Source: Platanthera guangdongensis
Taxonomy: Eukaryota; Streptophyta; Magnoliopsida; Asparagales; Orchidaceae
Length of the DNA stretch: 64,000 bases
Reading direction: 5' to 3'
Assembly (NCBI GenBank): GCA_039583875.1
Contig: CM077152.1
Location: 16,541,059 to 16,605,058, forward strand
Shown here: positions 54,219 through 64,000 of the stretch, piece by piece
Numbering within the stretch: the first letter of the stretch is position 1
How the letters are laid out: every line of letters begins with the position of its first letter
Made by a program: the position numbers and the translations under genes
Notes under the pieces: model-generated
Database searches by the model: none
Seen by the model: the letters and a program-made list of their open reading frames with translations, nothing else
Told to the model about the DNA's origin: nothing

Positions 54219-55121
54219 ACTTGGTATCAAAGCCACTTTCCTCCAATCCGGTCCATTGGTTCCGTCATTCTTCCCCCAGCCATCCTTCCTCCCATTCCAG
54301 CCAAGAATCCTTCTCACTCGAGCCCATCCTAGCCGCTTCATCCAAGCCCTCGCTTATTTCTCTAGTCGACGCTTTCGTCCTCTCTTGCTCTAGCAAGCAG
54401 ACCACCGCCGACTTCTTCGTCGATGCACTATATCGGCCCACTAATCGACACCGCCCTGCGAAGGAATCTCTCGTCTCCTTCCAACGCTTGACAAACCATC
54501 CCTTCCGCCGCTGTCAATGTCTCCATCATGTATTCCAGTCGACCACATAACCCTCACCTCCGTTCCTTCCCGACGACAACGTCGGCATCTCCGTTGTTTT
54601 CCCTGCGACGCAGCATCAACGACATCAGACAGCCACGCCAGCCCCTCTATCCTGTCCATCGCATGCTCTCCCTGCCTCGATCTGCTGTCTCGAGCCCCTC
54701 CCGCTCTTTATGCCTCAGACATTATCGAGCATTGTTCCTCCTCGAGCCACCCGCCTTCCGCTATTACAAGCATGTCTCGCTTGCTGGCGATTGCTGGCAC
54801 ATTAGCGGACTCCAACGGTTTGCTTTTATTAAAGCGTGTCCCATCGGTTTTATTTATTCCCCTGCAAAAAATTCTCTTCTACACCTAATTTATTAATCAT
54901 TTGATTAATCTATTAGAATTGGGTCCCACCCCCTTCCTAAGCCAGCAACCATATTTTTTAAAACCCTCGGCATGTCTGTCTCACGCCACTTCTCATCTGG
55001 TGTATAATTATTTGTGCCAACATTGGGCGCCATCGTGGCTTTCGTGGCCACTCCCAATCATTCGACTCTGCGCAACCCGACCGCCCTGTCATCCGCTCCT
55101 CCTCTGCTCCTCATCTCGCAC

Positions 55122-56075
55122 TATGGGTGACTCGTTTGACCAACTGAGTCAGATTATGTCCATGCTGCTGGCCGTCATGACGGAGCAAGCTGCCCTTGCG
55201 TACCATCATCAGGAGGCCATTACCGCGCTATCCAAGCATATCGATGATCTTTCTCCTGCCCCCGCACATGATCAAACAAGCAGCAGTCAGGAACCACCAC
55301 TAATCCGTCCCGCGTTGCCGCCACTGACCATCCACGAGCCACCACCGCTAGCCCTCGCGCACCCCGACTCTGCTATTGTGCCACGCTACAGCAGATTGGA
55401 CTTTCCAACCTATGATGAGAAAATTAATCCTTTGGTCTGGCTATTAAGTGAGAGCAATTCTTCGGCCACAAGCAAACTCCGACAGCAGACCGTCTACATC
55501 CAGCATCCTTCAACATGCTCGACTCCGTTCTTTTGTAGGTTTCTCAATTCCTCACCGACTGGCCGAATCTGATTTGAGCCGAGTTCAACCGGCTTTGCAA
55601 CATGCGTTTCAGACCTCCTATCCGCAACAAAGCCCTCGACGAACTCACATCTCTACGACAAACGTGGTCCGTGGACGAGTACCTGGAACAATTTCAGCTT
55701 CTTCTGGCGCGTGTCACTCTTGCCCCGGATATACAGGTCGACATTTTCACTGCTGGACTTCGCGATCGACTGCGACTGGATATCAAATTTGAGGCCCCTA
55801 CAGACTTAGTGACTTTTATGAGTCTTGCTTGGCTCTGCAATCGTCGCCTCCAGCTAACATAGGAAGCCTACCTGCCTACCACCAACATCATTCAACATGG
55901 CCATTTTGAAGACCCTCCAACCCCACTGGTCCGCCAATTATCCCGGGCCGAGATGTTGCAACGACGCGCCCAAGGATTTTGTTTTAACTGCAACGAGCAG
56001 TTCATTCGAGGCTACAAATGCACCAGGCTTTTCTACCTGCACGTCAAGGACTCTGACGACGAGGACATCGAATGA
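55122..56075 (+). pseudogene. Gypsy gag of the gag-only element
   Basis: ATG at 55122 (GDSFDQLSQIMSMLLAVMTE) starts an N-terminal coiled coil, a Pro-rich hinge, then RLDFPTYDEKINPLVWLL, the start of a gypsy capsid domain. A frameshift lies near 55445-55520. The capsid core continues at 55590-55850 (NKALDELTSLRQTWSVDEYL, FTAGLRDRLRLDI). A zinc knuckle CFNCNEQFIRGYKC, in which Tyr replaces the usual His, is at about 55980. At least two frameshifts or stops are present. Confidence 0.75.
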
Positions 56076-56138
56076 AGCAGCTCCACCGAGGACCTTCCCT
56101 GTGCTTGAGGGCAAGCTCTTTTTGGACAACGAGAGTGA

Positions 56139-56445
56139 TGTTATGGTCACGTCATTATGACAACGTTATCTTTATTATATTTTTATCGAGTCGTTGCGTG
56201 TTCGATTTATTATTAGTGTATCGGGCAAAATTACGGTAATGGCAATGTATGTGTCTATTTAAGGGACCAGTGGGGTCTTGTGTTTAGCATGAATGAAATC
56301 AATCTGTTTTTATTATTCTCTCTTGTGTGAGGTTTTGGTAGCTCTCTCCTCCAATGAGCAAGCCCCGCTTAGGCAGCTGCGGTTAAGAATCCATTGTATC
56401 TCCGCCATCATCGCCACCTCCGGCAACATTCCAAGACCCGTAACA
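56139..56445 (+). repeat. 3' LTR of the gag-only element
   Basis: Follows a short purine stretch (GAGAGTGA) and repeats the 5' LTR with a short deletion near 56410 (a CACTCCTCCGG-type word is missing). Confidence 0.85.
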
Positions 56446-57055
56446 TAATGTTAATATTGTATCTAATCCGAGCCTTCGCCATATGCAAGTTGAAAAGAAT
56501 ATTATGTGGTATCTACAAGGGACAATCAACATTGGTTTACATTACCGTCATTGTCCAAACCCTGAATTGCATGGATACCACGACTTTAACTAAGGAAGGA
56601 AAATAGAATGTAGAAGGAACAATAGGGATACATTTCTTCCTATGCACAACCCTATTTCCCGGTCATCCAAGAAACAAGAAACTGTTGCACTTTTCTCCAC
56701 ATAAGCGAAGTATATGACCCTAACAAATGCCGGATATAAAGCTATATGGCTTAAAGAAGTTGAAGTATTCCTAAGATTAGAAGATGAGAAGAATGAAAAG
56801 ATAGAGGTGACAAGGCTCGTGTGCGACAAAATCTCTGCCATCACTCTTGCAAAGAATCCCGTCTTCCATCACAAATGCGAACATATTGATCTACGCTACC
56901 GTTATATTTGAGAAAAGTTGAGAAAGACAAGATTCAAGAGGAATTTTGCTGCTCCAAAGAACAGCTCGCCGATGCCCTAACAAAGCCCCTGGCTCAAGAC
57001 CGCTTGCTCACTTTGAGAAAGAAGCTTATATAATGCCATGCAGATCAAGAGGGAG
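56446..57055 (+). pseudogene. Copia RNase H fragment and polypurine tract
   Basis: Continues the copia after the nested element: VEKNIMWYLQGTINIGLHY, then RSSKKQETVALFST, CDKISAITLAKNPVFHH and HIDLRYRYI, then ADALTKPLAQ. The purine tract ATCAAGAGGGAG at 57044-57055 is followed by TGTTAG at 57056, the start of a 3' LTR. Frameshifts and stops occur throughout. Confidence 0.8.
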
Positions 57056-57448
57056 TGTTAGATGATTGATCTAAACTATCACTTTAATAATTCGATGACG
57101 ATCAATGAACCGTTTATCGGCCAGCCACCGGAGAACAGTATTTTGGTTGCGGATTGCAATCTTCGAATCGATCCGTGATTGGCGAACCATGTTACGGTCG
57201 GCAATCAAAAAGTCATTTAGAGTTTTGAAGAAGCTGAAGCAGCTGATGGTTTATCTTCTTTTCATTTCTGATGTACCTGTTTAATTCCTGCAATTAATCA
57301 AACATTAATATCCGTCTAGTCTAAATGATGATGTGCTGGAACTTCAAAATTTATGGATTAAGAATCATATTTGCTCCTATTCTCTTCTAACTGTTCCTAT
57401 GTAATTCTATTCTTTTTCCATCAATATCTGCGTGTCTTAGAAATTGGT
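57056..57448 (+). repeat. Start of the copia 3' LTR
   Basis: TGTTAGATGATTGATC follows the polypurine tract. The right end could not be found, because the 5' LTR is not in the window and the sequence grades into host intron before the hAT insertion at 57457. Confidence 0.5.
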
Positions 57449-57489
57449 GTTTAAAGCTATGAAGCACCGACACTCTAAAATGGTCAGAG

Positions 57490-57620
57490 TGTCGGTGTTC
57501 GACACTCCGACACGCGTCCGACACGCCGACATGCCGACACGCCGACACGCCGACACGCCGACACGCCGACACGCTCGGACACGCGTGTTGGAAGTGCCGG
57601 ACACGAACTTATCCGGGACT
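57490..57620 (+). repeat. Subterminal CGACACGC array of the hAT element
   Basis: CCGACACG(C) words are repeated every 9 bases for about 60 bases and less regularly outside. At the other end (61065-61110) the reverse complement GCGTGTCG is repeated. These could be transposase binding sites. Confidence 0.85.
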
Positions 57621-58621
57621 CGCGTGTCCCGCTAAATTGGACATGCGAGTCCCGTGATCGGGTATTAATTTATTCCCTGTCTCCGCATTCATCCCATATC
57701 TCCGCATTCCATCTTCTTCCCGATTAGGGCATCGACGATTCTGCGAGTCGGCGCTCGGCTTCCTCTTCCCCGACCATCAATCTGCTTCAGGTCTGCGGCT
57801 TCCTCTTCCTCCCTTCCTCCTCGTCGATCTGCGCCTCTGCGACCACCGATCTGCTTCAAGTTTGCTTCTGCTTCTACTGTGGTCATTTTAGGGTTCTACA
57901 GGTATCATTTCTACTGTGGTTTCCTCACTTCTACTGTGATTTGCCACCGATCTTAGCAACTATCTTCTGCTTCTACTGTGGTTTGCCACCAATTTTAGGC
58001 TTCTGCTTCTCTGCAGCCACTTTCATTTCTACAGGTATCAATTCTACAGTTTATTCCCCGTCTCCGCATTCATCCCGTCTCTGCATTCAGGTTTGCCACC
58101 AATCTTAGCATCGATCTGCTTCTACTGCGGTCATTTTAATGGCATTGTGACAATCATTAAATCAGAAATAGTTACATTTGATAGTTGCATTTTTACAGGT
58201 ATCATTTCTAAAGGTATAGTTATATTTGATAGTTACATTTTATAGTTGCATTGAAGATAGTTGCATCAGGTATCATTCACGGCTAGGCATTGTTGCATTT
58301 TTACGGCTAGTCATTTCTATAGCTAGAAATAGTTACATACTTACATTTGATTTGCATTTCTACGGCTAGACATTGTTGCATTTTACGGCTAGACATAGTT
58401 GCATCAGGTATCATTCACGGCTAGTCATTTCTACCACCATCAGGTATCATTCAATCTAGATAGTAGTGTTATCCGAACTAGACATTGTGAGCACTAGACA
58501 TTATGATAATATTGCATTGAAGAATATGTTAGTGTTATTTCCTATTATATTTCTTATAAGAGTGAGAGCACATTTGTTATAAGGTGCAAATCATTCAATT
58601 ATTTGTTGTTTTTTTTGTAGA
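57621..58621 (+). other. 5' region of the hAT transposase gene
   Basis: Non-coding, with repeats of TTCTACTGTGGT (57850-58000) and TTACGGCTAG(A/T)CATT (58290-58430). It ends with a TTTTTTGTAG acceptor-like site just before the ATG at 58622, so it may contain a 5' UTR intron. Confidence 0.55.
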
Positions 58622-60932
58622 ATGTTTTCAAGCAAGGATAATAATAGTGGTTTACAAGAGCCTATATCTATTGATGATGATCCAAATAAACCATTATGGA
58701 GGTTTGTCATCAAGCTAGTTACTCATGGTGAGGTGAGAGACAATTTATCTTGGAAGTGTAATTTTTGTGAAAAAAGTTTTACAAGTTCATATACAAGAGT
58801 GAGAGTACATTTGTTAATGCTCAGTGAAAAAGGTATTGGAAAATGTGTCAAAGTAGAAAAGAGCGATCTCCTCGAGATGGAAAATTTAGAAAGAGAGTTG
58901 AATGCTAGAATTGCAAGTCTTGATCCTAAAAAAGTTCCTTTGCCCCCTTCTAGCATTTCAAGTAGTGAAGGTGGGTCTTCTAGTGAGGTAGATTATTTTA
59001 CTAAAAAAAGAAAAGTTGAAAGTGACATTTAATCGTGGTCAACGAGAGCAGTTAGATTATGAGATTGCGAGAATATTTTATTCGGCAGGTTTGCCGTTTA
59101 ATCTAGCAAGAAATCCATACTTTATATCCGCTTTTACTTATGTTGCAAATCATAATATTGCAGGTTATTTACCAACAAAATACAATTTGATTAGGACAAC
59201 CTTGTTGCAAAAGAAATTAAATATTGATAGATTGTGTGTAACTATCAGAAATATGTGGAAGGAGAAGGGTGTTAGCCTAGTGAGCGATGGATGGAGTGAC
59301 TCCCAACGGCGATCACTTATTAATTTCATTGCAGTTAGTGATGGAGAAGCAATGTTTTTGAAGGCTGTTGATTGCTCGGGTGAGATAAATGATGTGCATT
59401 TTATTTTTAACCTATTCAAAGAGGTTATAAATGAAATTGTACATGGAAAAATTGTCCAAATTATAACTGATAATGCTGCTAATTGCAAGGCTACGGGACA
59501 ACTGATCGTACAAGAATTTGAGTCAATTTTTTGGACTCCTTGTGTGGTGCATACTCTGAATCTTGCATTGAAGAATATATGTGATCCAAAAAATTCGGAG
59601 GTCAATCAAGATGTTTATTTGGAATGCAGTTGGATATCAGAAATTATTTCAGATGTTTTGCAGGTAAAGAATTTTATCATGAATCATTACATGAGGTTAG
59701 CAATTTACAATGAGTATGTTAACTTGAAATTGTTTTTGATGTTTTGCAGGTAAAGAATTTTATCATGAATCATTGCATGAGATTAACAATTTACAATGAG
59801 TTTGTTAACTTGAAATTGCTATTCATTGCTGATACAAGATTTGCTTCAATGATTGTGATGTTAAAAAGATTTAAGTTCATTAAAAATGGTCTCCAAAACA
59901 TGGTGATTTGTGAGAAATGGAATATTTATCGAGATGATAATCAAGAAAGAGCAAAGTTTGTGAAGGAAAAAGTACTAAATGATTCATGCTGGGACTCTAT
60001 TGATTACATCCTATCCTTCACGGCTCCAATTTATGATATGCTGAGGTTTTGTGATACATATAAGCCTTGTCTTCACTTAGTCTATGACATGTGAGATTCT
60101 ATGATTGAAAAAGTGAAGAAAGTTGTTTACGATCATGAGGTTAAAAGGTTAGATGAGCAATCAACCTTTTATGATGTTGTTCAAGCAATATTACTTGATC
60201 GTTGGTCAAAAAACAACACTCCTCTTCATTGCTTATCACATACCTTGAATCCAAAGTAATTTCTAACTTTTCATGTCTTTTTTTATATTTATATTAATGT
60301 TTAATTTTTATGTTATTAATACTTGTGTTTCTTTTTAAATTAGGTATTGTAGTGAACAATGACTCAATGAAGATCCTTCAAGAGTTTCTCCATACAAGGA
60401 TAGTGAGATAATTCAAGAAACTAAGAAATATTTTAGGAAATACTTTTCGGAGATTGAGGAACGAACACATGTGAATCTAGAGTATGCAAATTTTGCATAC
60501 ATAAATGGAGATTTTAGAGATTTTGATTCAATTTAAAACAGAAATTCTATGGATCCCAAGGCTTGGTGGGTTGTTCATGGAGCAAATGCTCATATTCTAC
60601 AAAGCTTAGCCTTAAAGCTTCTTGCACAACCATCCTCATCATCATGTGCGGAGAGAAATTGAAGTACATTTTCTTTTGTACACTCAATGAAAAGAAATAG
60701 AATGACACCAAAGTGTGCAGAAGATCCGGTTTTCATACATAGCAATTTACGTCTACTTTCAAGAAAAATTCCACAATATACACAAGGAGAAACAAAGATG
60801 TGGGATATTGCTGGAGATGCTTTTTTATACATTCGAAGATGTTGGTATGCTGGAAATTGCAAATATCTCACTAGATGAGCCAGACATGGAATCAGTTATC
60901 TTTTTAGACGATATATAATATGCAAGTATGAG
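58622..60932 (+). pseudogene. hAT transposase (BED zinc finger, DUF659, dimerisation domain)
   Basis: BED finger: WRFVIKLV then CNFCEKSFTSSYTRVRVHLL (58700-58810); the His of the usual H-x4-C pair is not clear. A frameshift near 59025 leads to the 245-residue open part 59016-59753: PFNLARNPYFISAF, LVSDGWSDSQRRSLINFIAV (catalytic Asp) and IITDNAANCKATG (catalytic Asp), the DUF659 core, then CVVHTLNLALKNI. An 86-bp tandem duplication follows. The segment 59744-60094 is open. After an intron-like stretch (60255-60345) the dimerisation region reads WWVVHGANAHILQSLALKLL and SSSCAERN followed by a stop in place of Trp near 60660. It is inactive as it stands. Confidence 0.85.
59652..59823 (+). repeat. 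86-bp tandem duplication inside the transposase
   Basis: GATGTTTTGCAGGTAAAGAA begins at 59652 and again at 59738. The two copies differ at only a few bases. Each copy contains a TTTTGCAG-GTAAAG sequence that looks like both an acceptor and a donor. Confidence 0.9.
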
Positions 60933-61272
60933 TATTACATTTTTATATGTTAAGTTTGTTCATTTCTTGTCTATTTATTAGTATTTTGCAATTTCTACAA
61001 TTATAAAATATGAATTTAACAAACTTGTCCCAACGCGTCGAATATTAGTAGTTTACGAGAATGAACGAGTCGCGTGTCGTGTCGCGTGTCGCGTGTCGGT
61101 GTCGGTGCAACATAGGTTTAAAGTGGCTTAGTTTATACTTAGTTTTTCTTGCTGGTTCCTGTATGGTCCTTAGCATTTTGTTGACCATTTTCCTAGCATA
61201 ATTTAAACAAATGAAGAGGTCGATATTTTCGTGCACGCATATTACTTAAAAGATTTCATTACCTTTTTCCAG

Positions 61273-61621
61273 GTTCGCCAGTTGACGATTACAATCAGGT
61301 TTGATTGATTTCCCATGTGCCCTTGCAATTCCATGATTTAGTTTACATAAGCTCACATATCTATTCATTCTTAACAGGACCATCATTAATGGTTTGTGCT
61401 ATCTTGCTACTTTCGCATTTGGTCTCAACTCGGTCGGGTTGGTGCTCTATTCAATCCAGCTCGCCTTCAGCTCTGTCATGGAAGGAGCAAGCAACAACTC
61501 ATCTTCCATTAAGAGTGAAGATGAACAATCAGATGCTGTTGATCCTTCCAAGTCTTCGGCGGAGGAAAATGAAAGTGATTCGAGAAATGAAGAATTCTCT
61601 AAGAGTTCAGATGAACCATAA
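61273..61621 (+). CDS. Exons 3 and 4 of the DUF3082-like gene
   Basis: Exon 3 (61273-61298, 26 bases) lies between TTTTTCCAG and GTTTGA and encodes VRQLTITI plus two bases of Arg. Exon 4 starts at 61378 after TTCTTAACAG, completes the Arg codon and encodes TIINGLCYLATFAFGLNSVG, a hydrophobic LVLYSIQLAF, and a Ser/Glu-rich acidic tail ending at TAA 61619-61621. There are no lesions. A 26-base exon conserved in phase is good evidence that this is the end of the gene started at 45051. Confidence 0.8.
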
Positions 61622-61982
61622 TTTTCCAAGAGGTTGACATCGAGAGCAGGTTAGGTCGGCTTTTATTTTCAATTAATCGTACGATGTTGATTCATTTTTA
61701 TTTCAGTTTTGAATGTCAAGTTGTTCATCATGGACACAATTATTAATGGAGAATTTCTTCACTCATCTCAATATGTCATGGATGAAACTGCATTTATGCT
61801 GGGGAATTCATGATAGTATTTTAGTCCATTCATCACTAACAATTCATTCTCTCTCTCTTCCCCTTTATTCCCCCCAAATGTTAAAGGAGGAAAACAGTTT
61901 CTAATTGAAATATCACAAAATTATGGTACACATATTTAGGAAAATTATCATTTATCTCCCCAGAGGTTTTAGTTAATTATAA
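61622..61982. other. 3' flank of the DUF3082-like gene
   Basis: Should hold the 3' UTR. No element recognised. An open stretch at 61713-61904 has no support. Confidence 0.4.
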
Positions 61983-62329
61983 CCATTGTTGTGGATATCG
62001 GTCGACATGTCCGACATGTCGGCCGACATGAAGGATTGGGAGCAAAAACGACACAAAACCGACACAGATTCTGGGTGTGGCGGTTTGAAAAAAGCGGGCC
62101 GACATGTCGGCCCCAAAAAAACGCCCGATTTCGGGCGTTTTTTAAGTTTTTTTTTAAATTATTAATTATATATGTTATTATTATATTTATAATGAAATGA
62201 GCGGGTCGGGCTACTGTTTTAACACCCCGACCCCGCTCATTTCATTCACGCTCTGCCCTAGCTCTCTCCGTCGCTCCTGCCCTAGCTCTCCCGCGCGCGC
62301 CAACGACACTATCTCTCTGGTTCTTTTTT

Positions 62330-62790
62330 CTCTGTGCTCGTTGGTGCCCTCTGGTTCTCTGGTTCTCTGGTGCTCTCTAGCCCGTTGGTGCTCTCCCTCT
62401 CTCGCGCGCTGTCGGCACTCTATCTCGCTGGTTCTTTCTGCTCCCTACTCGCTGGTGCTCTTTGGTGCGTTGGTGCCATCTGGTTCTCTGGTTCTCTGGT
62501 GCTCTCTAGCTCGTTGGTGCTCTCCCTCTCTCGCGCGCTGTCGGCACTCTATCTCGCTGGTTCTTTCTTCTCCCTACTCGCTGGTGCTCTTTGGTGCTCT
62601 GGTTCTCTGGTGCTCTCTAGCTCGTTCGTGCTCTCCCTCTCTCGCGCGCTGTCGGCACTCTATCTCGCTGATTCTTTCTTCTCCCTACTCGCTGGTGCTC
62701 TTTGGTGCTCTGGTTCTCTCTAGCTCGCTGGTGCTCTTTCTTCTCCCTGCTCGCTGGTTCTCTCTCGGCTGGTTCATTCTTCTCCCTACC
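62330..62790 (+). repeat. Minisatellite, about 3.5 units of 111-129 bp
   Basis: Units contain TCTCGCGCGCTGTCGGCACT, then CTCGCTGGTTCTTTCT and CTGGTGCTCTTTGGTGC. TCTCGCTGG starts at 62423, 62552 and 62663. Smaller GGTTCTCT and GCTCTCT words repeat within the unit. The 218-codon open frame over it is a product of the repeat. Confidence 0.9.
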
Positions 62791-62899
62791 TCCCCCTCTC
62801 ATTCTATCGCTCTGCATTTTTTTGTTGGTTGTTGTGCTAGCTGTCGGCTGTAGCATGGTGGCTGCCTTGTGGGTTGTTACTGGTGGCTGCCGACCCATT

Positions 62900-63398
62900 T
62901 AGTTGTTGGTGGCTGTCTTGTTGCTTTATTTGTCTTATTAGTTGCTGCCAGAAGCTTTCATTGATTGTCCTGCTGCTTTTAATCAACAAATGATTTGAAA
63001 TACCCCTATTAATAGTTATTTATCCAACTTCATTTTGCAATCAATGATGCATGTATATCCAAGCACATTTTTAGTTGCCCTGCTGCTTTGTGTCTTTTAA
63101 TAAATAAAGTGTGAGATGCTTTGAAAATTTGAATAAAGTGTTGGATACTTTAAAAATTTGAATGATAGTTATAACTTTGTATACTAGTATACTACTGAGA
63201 ATGTAAAATTTTGTTGGATAAATAAAGTATTGCATGGATAATATAAAAGATATCTGAAGATCTAACGATCTAATGAAGTTATGAGGCTTTTATGATATTG
63301 ATTTTTTTTCAACTAGCAATTTTTCTCGTGATATATTTATGTTAAATATTTTTTCATTTCATTTAACTAATATGATTTTCATTTTGTGTCCTATTAGA
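62900..63398. other. AT-rich leader or intron before the transposase
   Basis: No gene. CCTATTAG just before the ATG looks like a splice acceptor, so this is probably a 5' UTR intron. Confidence 0.45.
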
Positions 63399-64000
63399 AT
63401 GGCTTCTTCTGCTGGTTCTAGTGAGACTCCCGTATCTCTGGTACCAACCGGTAGAGATCCGTTCTGGGCATTTGGTGAGAAGTTGGTTGCAAACGACACA
63501 AACCGAATCAAATGCAACTACTGCAAGCAGACAGTGAATGTCGGAATTACACGTTTCAAGCATCACTTGGCTGGGTGGAAGGGTAATGTTAAGCCATGTC
63601 CTCAGGTTCCCGCCGACGTTAAGGCTAAAGCGGATTCGGCGCTGAACTCAAATTTACAGAGTAAGAGGGCTAAAAGTGCCAAGTTGGAAGCAATCTTAAA
63701 TGAGGTGGTTGTTGGAGGAGTGCATGTTGATCAAGAAGAGGACACTAGCATACTTAAGAGCATAGGTTCAAAGGGTCCAATGGACCAGTTTGTTCATTCA
63801 GCTGCCGAGTCTACCAAGGGAAAAGATTCCCAACAAAGCACGATAGAGAGTAAGTACAAAAAGAAAGTCAAAGATGATGCTGCCGTGTACATAGGTAGAT
63901 GGGCATATGAAAACGGGATCCCGTTTAACGCCATATGTAATTCATCCTTTCAGCAGATGGCTCATGCCATTGGTTTATGCGGACCTGGGATGAAGATCCC
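63399..64000 (+). CDS. hAT transposase N-terminus with BED zinc finger, open at window edge
   Basis: ATG at 63399 (ASSAGSSETPVSLVP) opens 200 codons with no stop to the last base. The BED finger reads DPFWAFGEKLV, then CNYCKQTVNVGITRFKHHLA with both Cys and the two His, and the final conserved Cys in VKPCPQVP. A Lys/Glu/Ser-rich linker follows. WAYENGIPFNAICNSSFQQM begins the region just before DUF659. The frame is intact so far, unlike the hAT at 57457, so this copy may encode a full protein. The rest lies outside the window. Confidence 0.85.
   Translation, partial: MASSAGSSETPVSLVPTGRDPFWAFGEKLVANDTNRIKCNYCKQTVNVGITRFKHHLAGWKGNVKPCPQVPADVKAKADSALNSNLQSKRAKSAKLEAILNEVVVGGVHVDQEEDTSILKSIGSKGPMDQFVHSAAESTKGKDSQQSTIESKYKKKVKDDAAVYIGRWAYENGIPFNAICNSSFQQMAHAIGLCGPGMKI

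Larger units (their letters stand above)
53897..56445 (+). mobile_element. Gag-only gypsy LTR element (TR-GAG type), nested in copia
   Basis: The element is 2,549 bp with LTRs 53897-54218 and 56139-56445. It starts TGTTATGG and ends CCCGTAACA. Primer site TTGGTATCAAAGCC is at 54221. The flanks CGATG and TAATG agree at three of five bases. Removing the element rejoins the copia frame as IEN-DVNIVSN. Only a gag-like region is present internally, so it belongs to the short gag-bearing class described as TR-GAG. Confidence 0.85.
57457..61115 (+). mobile_element. hAT element with BED/DUF659 transposase, 3.66 kb
   Basis: Flanked by the perfect 8-bp duplication GTTTAAAG (57449-57456 and 61116-61123). 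The terminal inverted repeats read CTATG, two variable bases, then GCACCGACAC. Both subterminal regions are rich in CGACACGC words. The transposase gene lies on the plus strand. The element sits in the giant intron of the DUF3082-like gene in the same orientation. Confidence 0.9.
45051..61621 (+). pseudogene. DUF3082-like host gene split by a 15.7-kb transposon-filled intron
   Basis: Four exons together match a conserved plant protein (DUF3082-like by memory of its conserved motifs) with a plastid transit-type N-terminus and hydrophobic segments: exon 1 about 45051-45238, exon 2 45322-45547, exon 3 61273-61298, exon 4 61378-61621. The C-terminal motif VRQLTITIR is split between exons 3 and 4 exactly in phase. 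Membrane segments are VLLTGAITVFLF, GVIALILYKF and INGLCYLATFAFGLNSVGL. Intron 2 (45548-61272) contains at least five element insertions. Lesions are a frameshift near 45141-45158 in a C-rich stretch, TAG at 45442-45444 in place of a Leu codon, and one extra G in 45463-45467. Two of the three are in homopolymers and might be sequence errors; the TAG is not. The function is unknown. Confidence 0.75.
61983..64000 (+). mobile_element. hAT element, 5' part, continuing past the window
   Basis: The left end is probably near 61983 (CATTGTTGTGGATATCGGTC), followed by subterminal CCGACATGTCGG palindromes (62010-62115), a GC- and CT-rich leader with a minisatellite, and a transposase frame open to the window edge. 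The other end, and so the target duplication, cannot be checked here. Confidence 0.6.

Noticed and set aside
62197..62853. 218-codon Ser/Leu-rich open frame
   Set aside because: Covers the 111-129 bp minisatellite; a second frame and the opposite strand are also open, and there is no domain.

Overview
The window is nuclear DNA from a flowering plant, and most of it is a nest of transposable elements around two ordinary host genes. The evidence for a plant is the element set: a Ty3/gypsy Tat retrotransposon with antisense genes, several Ty1/copia elements primed by initiator tRNA-Met, a Mutator-like element carrying a Ulp1 gene, hAT elements with BED/DUF659 transposases, and a PIF/Harbinger-type element. 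The introns are spliceosomal and the host genes belong to plant families (DUF1685 and DUF3082-like). I cannot name the species.

Layout. 1-12645 is the 3' part of a Tat-lineage gypsy element: decayed gag-pol, two tandem-repeat blocks, two antisense intron-bearing genes with their own TATA boxes, and a 3' LTR. It sits inside a minus-strand copia element (12646-16078) of which gag, protease, PBS and the 1.4-kb 5' LTR remain. 16752-20593 is a second minus-strand copia with both LTRs but almost no coding region, and a 1.5-kb solo LTR flanked by 5-bp duplications sits inside it. 21738-22612 is a two-exon DUF1685 host gene. 23254-30171 is a complete 6.9-kb Mutator-like element with about 105-bp terminal inverted repeats and a perfect 9-bp target duplication; it carries a FAR1/MURA-type transposase and a convergent six-exon Ulp1-type protease gene. 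30414-36233 holds two head-to-tail, equally truncated copia units. 36234-40911 is repeat-rich sequence with a possible copia gag scrap. 40912-42577 is a truncated hAT element, and 42714-44389 is a PIF/Harbinger-like element filled with a GC/T-tract repeat array that switches strand.

The second host gene (about 45051-61621, plus strand) encodes a DUF3082-like, probably plastid membrane protein. Exons 1-2 lie at 45051-45547 and exons 3-4 at 61273-61621. The 15.7-kb intron between them holds tRNA-like repeats, LTR fragments, a 5.2-kb non-autonomous LTR element, a copia fragment with a gag-only gypsy element nested in it, and a 3.7-kb hAT element with perfect 8-bp target duplications. Exons 1-2 carry frameshifts and a stop while exons 3-4 are open, so the gene is either a young pseudogene or affected by base-calling errors. 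The right edge holds the 5' part of another hAT element, with an open BED-finger transposase reading frame running off the end.

Most exon boundaries were placed by eye from GT/AG sites and reading-frame continuity. Target duplications and inverted repeats were read directly from the sequence.
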